Shown here: piece after piece, positions 16,259 to 24,208 of the stretch | Layout: the number at the start of each line of letters is the position of its first letter | Position numbering within the stretch: the first letter of the stretch is position 1 | Source of the DNA: Thermoproteota archaeon | GTDB lineage: Archaea; Korarchaeota; Korarchaeia; Korarchaeales; Korarchaeaceae | Assembly (NCBI GenBank): GCA_027491915.1 | Contig: JAOZGC010000001.1 | Coordinates: 62,001-126,000 of the forward strand | Direction: 5' to 3' | DNA length: 64,000 nucleotides | Translations under genes and position numbers: made by a program | Notes under the pieces: model-generated | The model's database searches: none | What the model was told of the DNA's origin: nothing | Seen by the model: the letters and a program-made list of their open reading frames with translations, nothing else

Positions 16259-17218
16259 ATGGCTCTGCTGGAAGTCGAGGGCCTGAAGTCGTACTACCTG
16301 ACCTCCAGGGGCGAGGTGAAGGCGGTCGACAACGTCTCCTTCGACCTGGAGAGGGGCGAGTCCCTGGCCCTCGCGGGGGAGTCCGGCTGCGGGAAGAGCA
16401 CCCTCGGTTTCAGCCTGATAAATCTCCTCCCGCCCCCGGGCAGGATAGTCGGGGGGAGCATCAGGATAGACGGGATCGAGGTAGTGGGCATGCCGGAGGA
16501 CCGCCTCCGGAGCGAGGTCAGGTGGCGCAAGATCTCAATGATATTTCAGGGGGCCATGAACGCCTTGAATCCGGTCCACACGATAGGCAGGCAGCTGGCC
16601 GAGCCCCTGGTTTTCCACCAGGGTGTCAGCTGGGCCGACGCCATCTCTCGGGCCAGGGAGTACCTGGAGCTCGTCGGCCTCGACCCGGACATAGTGAACA
16701 GGTACCCGCACGAGCTCAGCGGCGGCATGAAGCAGAGGGCCGTCATAGCCATGGCCCTCCTGGAGCATCCGGACCTGGTAATAGCCGACGAGCCGACGAC
16801 CGCCCTGGACGTCATAGTCCAGGCCCAGATACTGAACCTAATGAAGTCCCTGAAGAGGAAGCTGAACCTGTCAATAATCATGATATCCCACGACCTGGCC
16901 GTCCTCTCCGAGATAGCCGACAGAATCGCTATAATGTACGCCGGGAAGATAGTGGAGATAGGACCGTCCGAGAAGGTGTACGGCAACCCCAAGCACCCCT
17001 ACACCCAAAAGCTCCTGGGCGCCATACCGAGGCTGAGGCAGAAGCAGGAGAGGCTGGAGTTCATACCCGGCGCCCCTCCCAACCTGCTCAATCCCCCGGC
17101 GGGCTGCAGGTTCCACCCCAGGTGCCCGAGCAGGTTCGAGCCCTGCGACAGGAGGGAGCCGGAGCTGGTCGAGGTGGAGCCGGGCCACTGGGTGGCCTGT
17201 CACCTTTACTCGTGGTGA
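16259..17218 (+). CDS. Peptide ABC transporter ATP-binding protein, DppD type
   Basis: This 319-residue ATPase has Walker A GESGCGKSTLGF, the Q-loop at SMIFQGAMNALNPV, the signature LSGGMKQRAVIAMALL, Walker B LVIADEPTTALDV and the switch His in MISHDLAV. The C-terminal oligopeptide-transporter extension contains three to four cysteines (GCRFHPRCPSRFEPCD and ACHL), the cluster that in this family is proposed to bind an iron-sulfur centre. It should dimerise with the following DppF-type ATPase to drive import. Its last ~100 bp are nearly identical at DNA level to the corresponding part of the next gene. Confidence 0.94.
   Translation: MALLEVEGLKSYYLTSRGEVKAVDNVSFDLERGESLALAGESGCGKSTLGFSLINLLPPPGRIVGGSIRIDGIEVVGMPEDRLRSEVRWRKISMIFQGAMNALNPVHTIGRQLAEPLVFHQGVSWADAISRAREYLELVGLDPDIVNRYPHELSGGMKQRAVIAMALLEHPDLVIADEPTTALDVIVQAQILNLMKSLKRKLNLSIIMISHDLAVLSEIADRIAIMYAGKIVEIGPSEKVYGNPKHPYTQKLLGAIPRLRQKQERLEFIPGAPPNLLNPPAGCRFHPRCPSRFEPCDRREPELVEVEPGHWVACHLYSW
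17101..17199 (+). repeat. Direct repeat copy 1 (3' end of dppD-like gene)
   Basis: This segment is collinear with 18130-18228 at an offset of 1029 bp. The final 44 nt (17156-17199) match exactly, and most of the remainder matches too. It encodes the Cys-rich tail shared by the two ATPases. Confidence 0.8.
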
Positions 17219-17224
17219 TGCGTT

Positions 17225-18250
17225 ATGGAGGGAGTAACGGAGTCTCCGGGAGAGGAGCCCATACTCAGGGTTGAGAACCTCAAGAAGTACTTCTACCTCC
17301 GGAGGTCTCTCTCAGAGTTCCTCACCGGAAAGCCCCCGAGGGCCGTCAAGGCCGTGGATGGAATCTCCTTCGAGATCAAGAGGGGGGAGATCTTCGCCCT
17401 CGCCGGCGAGTCCGGCTGCGGGAAGACCACCACAGGCAGGATGGTGGTCAAGCTCGAGACCCCGACGGAGGGCAAGATATACTTCAAGGGAGCGGACGTC
17501 ACGGTCCTCTCGAGGGAGGAAGAAAAGGAATACAGGAAGAAGGTTCAAATAGTCTTCCAGGATCCCTACGGGTCCCTGAACCCCAGGTTCAGGGTTTACG
17601 ACGTCCTGGAGGAACCCCTCCTCCTCGCGGGCGTCGGCGAGTCCAGGGCCGAGAGGGAGGAGATGATAATCAGGGCCCTGGAGGACGTGAGGATGACCCC
17701 CCCCGAGGAGTTCCTGGGGAGGCTGCCCCACCAGCTCAGCGGGGGGCAGAGGCAGAGGGTGGCCCTGGCCAGATCCCTCATACTCAGCCCGGAGCTGATA
17801 GTGGCCGACGAGCCCGTGTCGATGCTGGACCTGTCCATCAGGGCGGAGATACTGAACCTGATGGAGGACGTGAGGAGGAAGAGGGGGGTGACCTACCTCT
17901 ACATAACCCACGACCTCTCCACCGCCAGGTACTTCGCCCACAGGATAGCCATAATGTACCTGGGCAAGCTGGTGGAGGTCACCACGACCGACAGGCTTGT
18001 GGAGAACCCGCTCCACCCCTACACTAAGGCCCTGCTGGCCGCGGTCCCGGAGCCAGATCCCTCCATGAAGGACGTCATAAAGGAGATCCCGATAAAGGGA
18101 GAGGTCCCGAGCGCCGCCAACGTCCCCCCGGGCTGCAGGTTCCACCCCAGGTGTCCCTACGCCTTCGAGCCCTGCGACAAGGAGGAGCCGGAGCTGGTCG
18201 AGGTGGAGCCGGGCCACTGGGTGGCCTGCCACCTGGTGAGCGGGGGTTGA
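17225..18250 (+). CDS. Peptide ABC transporter ATP-binding protein, DppF type
   Basis: This 341-residue partner ATPase has Walker A GESGCGKTTTGRMV, the Q-loop at IVFQDPYGSLNPRF, the signature LSGGQRQRVALARSL, Walker B LIVADEPVSMLDL and the switch His in YITHDLST. It keeps the N-terminal extension LRRSLSEFLTGKPPRAVKAVDG typical of DppF proteins. The C-terminal Cys-rich tail matches that of the DppD-type neighbour. It starts 6 nt after the preceding stop. Its TGA overlaps the TTG start of the last operon gene. Confidence 0.94.
   Translation: MEGVTESPGEEPILRVENLKKYFYLRRSLSEFLTGKPPRAVKAVDGISFEIKRGEIFALAGESGCGKTTTGRMVVKLETPTEGKIYFKGADVTVLSREEEKEYRKKVQIVFQDPYGSLNPRFRVYDVLEEPLLLAGVGESRAEREEMIIRALEDVRMTPPEEFLGRLPHQLSGGQRQRVALARSLILSPELIVADEPVSMLDLSIRAEILNLMEDVRRKRGVTYLYITHDLSTARYFAHRIAIMYLGKLVEVTTTDRLVENPLHPYTKALLAAVPEPDPSMKDVIKEIPIKGEVPSAANVPPGCRFHPRCPYAFEPCDKEEPELVEVEPGHWVACHLVSGG
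18130..18228 (+). repeat. Direct repeat copy 2 (3' end of dppF-like gene)
   Basis: This is the second copy of the segment at 17101-17199. Identity over 44 consecutive nucleotides, including third codon positions, exceeds what protein conservation requires and suggests recent gene conversion between the paired ATPase genes. Confidence 0.8.
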
Positions 18251-18819
18251 TCGGGAGCCTGGACCTCCCCGGCTGGGCCGGCCGGGAAGCCGGCGTCAGG
18301 AGGCGGGTTCTGGCGATCTCCACCCTCGGCCTGCTCATGATGCTCTTCGCCCTGGCGTCATCCCTCTACATGGTGCTGCCGGCTGAGTCTAGGTCGGCTG
18401 GCGACTGGGTCCGGTCCGACCTGGGCCCGACCCACGGGAGGTACGAGTTCGTCCTGGACGAATCCCTGGAAGGTTTCAACGTGCTTGGGTGCTACGGGGA
18501 GATCAACATCACCTCGACCAGTCCAGGTAGGGCCCAGGTTGAGCTGGTCTACGCCGGCGAGAGCAGGACGAGCGAGCTGACCCTCAGGGTCGGGGAGGTA
18601 TCCACGGTGGACCTGCTCGGGGGAATCCCACGCTCGGTCGAGTACGAGCTGTCGGCCCCCGGGGTCATCTCTCTGTCGTCAGACATCAGGGCCTCCTACC
18701 AGAGGCCCGCCGACCCGCTGTGGGTCCTGGCTTCGGCGGCCGCCGCCCTCCTCGGGGCCGCCTTATCCCTGTCCGGATTGACCTCGCTGCTCCTGGGAGA
18801 GGGAGATCGCCTTAGATGA
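18247..18819 (+). CDS. Small bitopic membrane protein ending the ABC operon, hypothetical
   Basis: This 190-residue protein has a transmembrane helix near residues 22-45 (LAISTLGLLMMLFALASSLYM), an extracytoplasmic beta-rich domain of about 105 residues (YEFVLDESLEGFNVLGCYG, TLRVGEVSTVDLLGG), and a second helix near residues 160-182. Both ends are cytoplasmic if the first helix is inward-facing. No family is recognised. The TTG start overlaps the DppF stop as TTGA and has GGTGAG 6 nt upstream, so it is translationally coupled to the transporter and may be an accessory subunit. Its last 57 nt overlap the convergent Nudix gene. Confidence 0.72.
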   Translation: MIGSLDLPGWAGREAGVRRRVLAISTLGLLMMLFALASSLYMVLPAESRSAGDWVRSDLGPTHGRYEFVLDESLEGFNVLGCYGEINITSTSPGRAQVELVYAGESRTSELTLRVGEVSTVDLLGGIPRSVEYELSAPGVISLSSDIRASYQRPADPLWVLASAAAALLGAALSLSGLTSLLLGEGDRLR

Positions 18820-19251
18820 CGCGAGGAGGATCAGAAGGGCGGTCTTCCCGTCCTCTATCCTCCCCTCCATCACCCAGCGGACGGCCTCCCTCAGGCTGAC
18901 CCTCAGAACCTCTATCCTCTCTCCCGGCTCCGGCGAGGGCTCCCCCACGCTCAGGTCGCTGGCCAGGAACATGTGGAGCACCTCGGTGGAGTATCCCGGG
19001 GAGGAGTAGAATTTCCCCGCCGGCTCCAGGGTTCCAGCCGCGATCCCAGTCTCCTCCCTCAGCTCCCTCAGGGCGCAATCCTCCGGGGACTCCCCCTCCT
19101 CCAGGGTCCCGGCGGGCGCCTCTATTAACCAGCGGCCCACCGAGGGCCTCCACTGCCTCTCCAGGTACACGTACTCCCCGTCGACCGGCAGGACCACCAC
19201 CGCCCCGGGGTGGACCACCACCTCCTCCCTGATCCCCCCCTCCCACCTCAC
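18763..19251 (-). CDS. Nudix hydrolase, ADP-ribose pyrophosphatase-like
   Basis: The 162-residue protein shows the Nudix box GTLEEGESPEDCALRELREETGI with the metal-binding REXXEE core. It has the preceding VVHPGAVVVLP and ERQWRPSVGRWLIEAPAG strands typical of ADP-ribose/nucleoside-diphosphate-sugar pyrophosphatases. The only canonical start is the GTG at 19251. However, the same frame stays open upstream and encodes VVYAGRRFEVHV, which matches the first two strands of this family. A perfect GGAGGTGAT lies directly before a CTG at 19293, so translation may really begin there. It is the last gene of an operon behind the phosphohexomutase. Confidence 0.88.
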   Translation of the reverse strand: MRWEGGIREEVVVHPGAVVVLPVDGEYVYLERQWRPSVGRWLIEAPAGTLEEGESPEDCALRELREETGIAAGTLEPAGKFYSSPGYSTEVLHMFLASDLSVGEPSPEPGERIEVLRVSLREAVRWVMEGRIEDGKTALLILLASSKAISLSQEQRGQSGQG

Positions 19252-19312
19252 GTGGACCTCGAACCTCCTGCCGGCGTAGACGACCCTGTCCAGATCACCT
19301 CCGCCTCCGACC

Positions 19313-20680
19313 CTACCCGCACCCAGCTTCCATCACCATCCCGAGGCCCATCTCCCTCAGCCTCTCCAGGTCCTCCACCCTCCTGGCCTCCGCGACCACC
19401 TTAACCTGCGGCAGGGTGTTTGAGGCCCGCACCAGGATCCACCCCTCGGGGAAGTAGGCCTTGACCCCGTCTATGAGCGAGATCCTCTTGGCCTCCCTCC
19501 CCAGCCTCTCCGCAACCTCCGCCACCACCTCAAACTTCCTCTCGTCCGGGCAGTCTACCACCATTACCCCGGAGTTGAAGAACTTGGGCAGGGAGTCGAC
19601 GAGCGAGGACAGGGGTCCCCTCCTGGCCGCCAGCTCGGCCATCCTCAGCGAGGCGAATATGGCGTCGTCGAAGCCGTACATCTCCGGAAAGTAGAGGTGA
19701 CCGCTCTTCTCCCCGCCCAGCACGGCCCCCCTCCTCCTCATCTCCTTCTTTATGTGAACGTGTCCTGTTTTGGTCTCCACGGGAACCCCCCCCGCCCTCC
19801 TGACGGCCTCCTCCACCACCGCCGAGCAGGAGACGTCGTAGACCACAGCCCCCCCTCCGGACCGACGGAGGTACTCCGCGGCCATTATGGCCAGGGATAG
19901 GTCTCCGTCCAGTATCCTGCCCCGGTCGTCCACGAATATGGCCCTGTCCCCGTCCCCGTCGAAGCCGACGCCCAGGTCCGCCCCCGACTCGATCACCATC
20001 TCCGCCAACCCAGCGAGCGTCTCCGGCCCGGGCTCCGGAGGGTGGCCGGGGAAGCGCCCGTCCACCTGCCAGTTGATCACCCCCACGTCGAACCCGGCCG
20101 AGCTCAGCAGCCTGGGAGCCACGTCCGCCGCCACCCCGTTGGACGCGTCGATGGCCACCAGGATCCCGCCGCCCGCCCCGCCCGGACCAGACGCGCCGAT
20201 CCTCCTGAGGGCCTCCTCCAGGTAATCGTCCACAACGTCGATCTCTTCCAGGCTCCCCCCGCCACCCCCGCGGGGATGGGACCCGAACGCCAGCTCGGCG
20301 ATGCGCTCGAGCCCGCTGCCCATGCCTATCATCTCCCCGCCCGGTCCAACCAGCTTGAACCCGTTCCACTCGGGCGGGTTGTGGCTGGCCGTCACCATGA
20401 CGCCCCCGTCCAGGTTCAGCGAGGCGACCGCGTAGTACAGGAGGGGCGTGGGGATCCTCCCCAAGTCCGCCACGTGCGCCCCCGATTCCACCAGTCCCTC
20501 TATCAGACCATCCCTAAGGGCCGGTGAGCTCGTCCTCCCGTCCATTCCCACCGCCACCCTGGCGCCGGGCCCGACGAACATCCCGAAGGCCGCCCCGAGA
20601 ACCCTGGCGCCGTCTTCGTCCAGGTCTCGGCCGTACACCCCCCTCACGTCGTACGAGCGGAAGGCCCCCCTAGACAGCAC
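19313..20680 (-). CDS. Phosphomannomutase/phosphoglucomutase
   Basis: This 455-residue alpha-D-phosphohexomutase interconverts hexose 1- and 6-phosphates for sugar-nucleotide synthesis. The four family signatures are in order: the phosphoserine loop VTASHNPPEWNGFK with Ser near residue 99, the Mg loop GVGFDGDGDRAIFVD, the sugar-specificity loop GGEKSGHLYF, and the C-terminal phosphate-binding segment RASNTLPQVKVV. The variant GEKSGH is common to archaeal enzymes acting on both glucose and mannose phosphates. It starts 10 nt after the cis-prenyltransferase stop. Together they fit synthesis of dolichol-linked sugars for N-glycosylation. Confidence 0.94.
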   Translation of the reverse strand: MLSRGAFRSYDVRGVYGRDLDEDGARVLGAAFGMFVGPGARVAVGMDGRTSSPALRDGLIEGLVESGAHVADLGRIPTPLLYYAVASLNLDGGVMVTASHNPPEWNGFKLVGPGGEMIGMGSGLERIAELAFGSHPRGGGGGSLEEIDVVDDYLEEALRRIGASGPGGAGGGILVAIDASNGVAADVAPRLLSSAGFDVGVINWQVDGRFPGHPPEPGPETLAGLAEMVIESGADLGVGFDGDGDRAIFVDDRGRILDGDLSLAIMAAEYLRRSGGGAVVYDVSCSAVVEEAVRRAGGVPVETKTGHVHIKKEMRRRGAVLGGEKSGHLYFPEMYGFDDAIFASLRMAELAARRGPLSSLVDSLPKFFNSGVMVVDCPDERKFEVVAEVAERLGREAKRISLIDGVKAYFPEGWILVRASNTLPQVKVVAEARRVEDLERLREMGLGMVMEAGCG

Positions 20681-20690
20681 CCCCCCCTCG

Positions 20691-21512
20691 TCACCTCCCG
20701 AACCTCCTGCTCCTCCTCTGATACTCCCTTATGGCCCTCAGGAAATCCACCTTCCTGAGGGCCGGCAGGTAGACGTCCAGGAACATGAGCTCAGAGTAGG
20801 CGGAGTGCCACAGGAGGAAGTTGCTTATCCTCTCCTCCCCCGAGGTCCGGATTATCAGGTCGGGGGACGGCACGTCGGCCAGGTAGGTGTGCCTGGTTAT
20901 CGTGTCCTCGTTTATCTCCCCCGGGAGGATCTCCCCGGAGGCCACCTTCTCGGCTATCCTCCGCACAGCGTCGACTATCTCCGCCCTCCCGCCGTAGGCC
21001 ACCGCCACGTTGAGGGTCCTCCCCCCGTTCCCCCTGGTCTCCTCCTCCAACCTCTCCGCCAGGGCCCTCAGATCCTCCGGCAGCCTCTCCATCCTCCCTA
21101 TGAACCTGACGGAGACGCCCAGCTCCCTCAGCCTCCCCAGGTCCTCCCTGAGCACCCTGGATATCTCCTCCCTGAGGGTGTCCAACACCGCCTCCAACTC
21201 CTCGCCCCTCCTCCTGAGGTTCTCCGTCGACAGGCTGTACAGGGTGACGTGATCTATCCCCAGCTCGACGCACCAGTCCAGTATCTCCCTCGCCTTCTTG
21301 GCCCCCAGCCTGTAGGCCGCCCTCAGGTCTAGGCCCTGGGACCTGGCGAACCTCCGGTTCCCGTCGAGGATGACTCCGACGTGCCTGGGAACGGGACCGC
21401 CCTTGAGCTTCTCCGCCAGGTACCTCTCGTACGCCCCCATCTGGAGCCGGCTCATGATCCTGTAGGCGACGTCCCCCAGGCGGATGGCGATCCCGGATGG
21501 AGAGGGGCCCAA
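20691..21512 (-). CDS. uppS: cis-Prenyltransferase (UppS-type polyprenyl diphosphate synthase)
   Basis: This 273-residue enzyme condenses isopentenyl diphosphate in cis to make the long lipid carrier, dolichyl-type in archaea. Motifs include HVGVILDGNRRFARSQG with the catalytic Asp, the GAKKAREILDWCVELGIDHVTLYSLSTENL region, LNVAVAYGGRAEIVDA, and PDLIIRTSGEERISNFLLW. The annotated TTG at 21512 gives an N-terminal segment of about 45 residues before the core, as in archaeal members. It follows a hypothetical lipoprotein-like gene by 15 nt and precedes the phosphohexomutase by 10 nt, forming a minus-strand operon. Confidence 0.93.
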   Translation of the reverse strand: MGPSPSGIAIRLGDVAYRIMSRLQMGAYERYLAEKLKGGPVPRHVGVILDGNRRFARSQGLDLRAAYRLGAKKAREILDWCVELGIDHVTLYSLSTENLRRRGEELEAVLDTLREEISRVLREDLGRLRELGVSVRFIGRMERLPEDLRALAERLEEETRGNGGRTLNVAVAYGGRAEIVDAVRRIAEKVASGEILPGEINEDTITRHTYLADVPSPDLIIRTSGEERISNFLLWHSAYSELMFLDVYLPALRKVDFLRAIREYQRRSRRFGR

Positions 21513-21527
21513 AGGGGATCCCCCCGA

Positions 21528-22475
21528 TCAGAGTCTCTCCAGCACCTTGACCATTTCCTCCTCCGACAGGGGGAACTCTATCACGTAGTACCTGCCGTCC
21601 CTGCGCACCTGGACCGACCCGACCTCCACCCCGGCCACGCGGAACTCTTGGGTCAGGTCCGATATGGCCCGCTGGGCTGCCGAGGCCGAGGCCTCCGTGT
21701 CGAAGGCCACGACCATCCTGCCGGCGGCGGAGGAACCGCGCCTGTAAAGGTAGAGGACGGTCAACCTAGATCCGTTGACGCCCCGCTCCGTCAACTTCAG
21801 TGCCAGGGGGACCCCATCGCCGTCGATTGCCCTCTCCATGGCGCCCCTCGAGGTCTCGTCGGACAGCACGCCGTTCTCCCCTTCTCCACCCCACAGGCCT
21901 ATCATCTCCTCCACGATCCCCCTGCCGGCGCTGGCGTTCCCCGAGACCATGAGCAGAACGTCGTCTCCTACCGCGGCGAACGACACGATGTCTCCGTTGT
22001 AGTCCCCGGTCAGCGTCTTCCCGACCGAGTAGAACACGGTGAAGTTCCCGACCTTATACCTGAGGAGCCTGCTCTTGGCCATCGCCCTGAATAGGGTTTC
22101 GGAGGATCCGTCCCTGAGCTGGTAGATCACCGCTATGAGGGGGGTCTCCCCACCGCAGTCGGCCACGCACCCGCCCCTCCCGGGCACGACGAGGACCTCT
22201 ATATCCGAGGGCCTCAGCACCAGGTATCTCACGCCGAATATCTGGACCTGGCCGCCAACTAGGTCGCCCAGGCCGCCGACCCTCGCCATGTTCGATATGT
22301 AGTAGACCCTGACGGGGGGGCCGACCTCGGCGGGGAGGATCCTCATCCACTCCTGCTCCCACGCGCCCGCCTGCCCACCCCCGCCGCCGGCCTCGGGGAC
22401 CCCCATCAGGTAAAGTCCGGCGGCTATGACGGCGACCGCCGACGCGAGGATCACCAGCACCGTCCGCAGGCCCAT
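21528..22475 (-). CDS. Secreted or membrane-anchored hypothetical protein
   Basis: This 315-residue protein begins with an uncleaved or signal-type helix (residues 4-25, VLVILASAVAVIAAGLYLM) and a Gly-rich linker. A mixed alpha/beta extracytoplasmic domain follows, with GGCVADCGGETP as a possible disulfide and ending EEEMVKVLERL. No known family was recognised. Repeated patterns such as AMAKSRLLRYKVGNFTVFYSVGKTL suggest a ferredoxin-like repeat fold, which is an inference only. It is the first gene of an operon with cis-prenyltransferase, phosphohexomutase and Nudix hydrolase. It is transcribed away from the PfkB gene, apparently from a shared palindromic TATA element. Confidence 0.72.
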   Translation of the reverse strand: MGLRTVLVILASAVAVIAAGLYLMGVPEAGGGGGQAGAWEQEWMRILPAEVGPPVRVYYISNMARVGGLGDLVGGQVQIFGVRYLVLRPSDIEVLVVPGRGGCVADCGGETPLIAVIYQLRDGSSETLFRAMAKSRLLRYKVGNFTVFYSVGKTLTGDYNGDIVSFAAVGDDVLLMVSGNASAGRGIVEEMIGLWGGEGENGVLSDETSRGAMERAIDGDGVPLALKLTERGVNGSRLTVLYLYRRGSSAAGRMVVAFDTEASASAAQRAISDLTQEFRVAGVEVGSVQVRRDGRYYVIEFPLSEEEMVKVLERL

Positions 22476-22503
22476 GGAACTCTCGCCTCATCAGCCTCCC
22501 CCC

Positions 22504-22513
22504 ATTATATAAT
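22504..22513. promoter_or_regulatory. Palindromic bidirectional TATA element
   Basis: ATTATATAAT is a perfect 10-bp palindrome. Its centre lies exactly 33.5 bp from both divergent start codons (minus-strand ATG at 22475, plus-strand ATG at 22542). It probably serves both genes, each with a leader of about 6-8 nt. Confidence 0.6.
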
Positions 22514-22541
22514 TGAGCGACGTTTACCGTCGGACCGGCAG

Positions 22542-23480
22542 ATGACCCGCGTGAGTTCCCCGCGATCCGAGGCCGGGGGTGGGAGGGTCTACGCGGCCGT
22601 GGGCCACCTGACGATCGACGAGGAGTGGGAGGGGCTCCGCCTGATGTTCAGGTCCCTCGGCGGCGGCGCGCTCTACGGATCCATGGCGGCCCTCGGGATG
22701 GGGTGGGAGGCCAGGGCGCTGGTCCGGATCGGCCTCGACTTCCCGGATCCGTGGCTGAGGATAGTCTCGAGCTTCGGGGTCGAGCTGAGGGCGCTGAGGT
22801 CGGGTTCGACGACAAGGTACGCGGTGGTGTCTTCCGGCGGCCGGTCCAGGAGGATCCTCACCTCCTCGGCCCCTCGCTTCGGCGAGGAGGAGATCCTATC
22901 GGCCCTGGCGGAGTGGATGCCATCGGTCCTCCACGTGGGATCGGTGGCGGGGGAGGTGGATCCCGACGTGCTCCCAAAGCTCTCCGGGGTGAGGGTTGGG
23001 GTAGACGCCCAGGGCTTCGTCAGGAGGTTCGACGAGGTCGGTCGGGTGAGTCTGGCCAGGTCGCCGGAGCTGGAGGCGGTCCTCGGGTCGGTGGACGTGC
23101 TGCACGCGAACTCGGAGGAGGCCGCGGCCCTGACGGGATCCGCCGACCCGGCGGAGGCCGCGGAGGCCCTGTCTCGCCTGGGGCCGGCGGCGCTCGTCAG
23201 CCTCGGTGATGGGGGCCTCCTTCTCTCCGACGACTCGAACCTCGTGTTCGTTCCGGCCTACAGGCCCGCCTCCCAAGTCTCCGACGTCGGCGCGGGCGAC
23301 GTGCTCCTGGCGGTCTTCCTCATCTCCACGGCCGAGGGGGCCGACCCCGTCTCGGCGGCTGTCACGGCGGCCGCCGCGGCAGGGCTGTCGGTGTCCCGCG
23401 CCGGTCCCGACCCGGTGGACAGGAAGCTGGTCGAGGAGGCCGCCCGAACCCTGGAGGGCGGGGTGGTGAGGCTGAGGTGA
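22542..23480 (+). CDS. PfkB-family carbohydrate/nucleoside kinase
   Basis: This 312-residue protein has ribokinase-type motifs: an N-terminal GGGALYGSMAALGMGWEARAL glycine region binding the sugar, HANSEEAAALTG, and the catalytic GAGDVLLAVFL with its anion-hole and general-base Asp. The final ATP-site strand follows. The opening VGHLTIDEEWEG replaces the more usual GE/D motif, and the lid is short, as in archaeal members. The substrate is uncertain; sugar, inositol-type or nucleoside are all possible. The next gene overlaps by 4 nt (GTGA), so the two are translationally coupled. Confidence 0.9.
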   Translation: MTRVSSPRSEAGGGRVYAAVGHLTIDEEWEGLRLMFRSLGGGALYGSMAALGMGWEARALVRIGLDFPDPWLRIVSSFGVELRALRSGSTTRYAVVSSGGRSRRILTSSAPRFGEEEILSALAEWMPSVLHVGSVAGEVDPDVLPKLSGVRVGVDAQGFVRRFDEVGRVSLARSPELEAVLGSVDVLHANSEEAAALTGSADPAEAAEALSRLGPAALVSLGDGGLLLSDDSNLVFVPAYRPASQVSDVGAGDVLLAVFLISTAEGADPVSAAVTAAAAAGLSVSRAGPDPVDRKLVEEAARTLEGGVVRLR

Positions 23481-24208
23481 GCTCCCCGGCGCGGCCCGAG
23501 AGGATGGTGAGGCTGAGGAGGGCCGCGGCCAGGAAGGCGGTCCACGCCCTCCTGGCGTGCCTCTCCCTGGCGCCTGCCGCCCTACCCGGTCTGTTCCCCC
23601 TCCCGACCCAGTCCGTCTACGCCGCGGCCCTGGTGGTCGCGGCCTGGCTCAACGCCGTGAAGATATGGGGACCTCCCCCACTCATCGCCAGGATATCCCG
23701 AATCCCCGTCCTGGAGGCCGCTTTCAGGCCCATCAACCTGGCGGCCGCCCGACTCTGGGGCGCTCTGACCGACCTGGAGAGGGAGTACGAGCGCAGGCTC
23801 GGCTGGGTCGGCCTCCTGAATGGGATAATCGGAGTGTCTGCGGCCTACCTCATCTCGGGGGAGTACTCGGCCTACGGGGTTGCGGCGATGGCCACGGTGG
23901 ACGTGTTCTCCACGCTGGTGGGGGAGGCCCTGCCGTCGGCGGAGCTCCCGGCCTCCAGGGGGGCCACCGTCTGCGGAACCGCGGCCGGCGCCCTGTCCTA
24001 CATGGCGCTCCTCCTGACCGTGCTCCCCCCCGCCGAGTCCCTGGTGCTGGCCGCGGCGGCCGGGATAATCGAGGCCTACGGGATCGAGGACAACGTGGAC
24101 GTGCCCCTGCTGACCTCGATCCTGGCCGCGGTCGCCGGCTACCCTCCCCCGCGCCCCCTGAGCAGCGACTTTATGAACCTCTTCAGCATCACGACGTCCT
24201 CCACGTAG
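23477..24208 (+). CDS. Dolichol/phytol-kinase-like integral membrane protein
   Basis: This is a 243-residue polytopic protein. RKAVHALLACLSLAPAALPGL near residue 15 matches the RK..H opening of CTP-dependent polyprenol kinases (SEC59/VTE5 type). Later segments MATVDVFSTLVGEALPS and EAYGIEDNVDVPLLTSI correspond to the family's D..a.lvG and E....DN..vPl motifs that bind CTP and metal. It would phosphorylate a polyprenol carrier, fitting the nearby cis-prenyltransferase. The usual GDT is replaced by VDV, so activity is not certain. The GTG start overlaps the kinase stop. The 3' end overlaps the convergent M20 peptidase by 70 nt. Confidence 0.72.
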   Translation: MSSPARPERMVRLRRAAARKAVHALLACLSLAPAALPGLFPLPTQSVYAAALVVAAWLNAVKIWGPPPLIARISRIPVLEAAFRPINLAAARLWGALTDLEREYERRLGWVGLLNGIIGVSAAYLISGEYSAYGVAAMATVDVFSTLVGEALPSAELPASRGATVCGTAAGALSYMALLLTVLPPAESLVLAAAAGIIEAYGIEDNVDVPLLTSILAAVAGYPPPRPLSSDFMNLFSITTSST

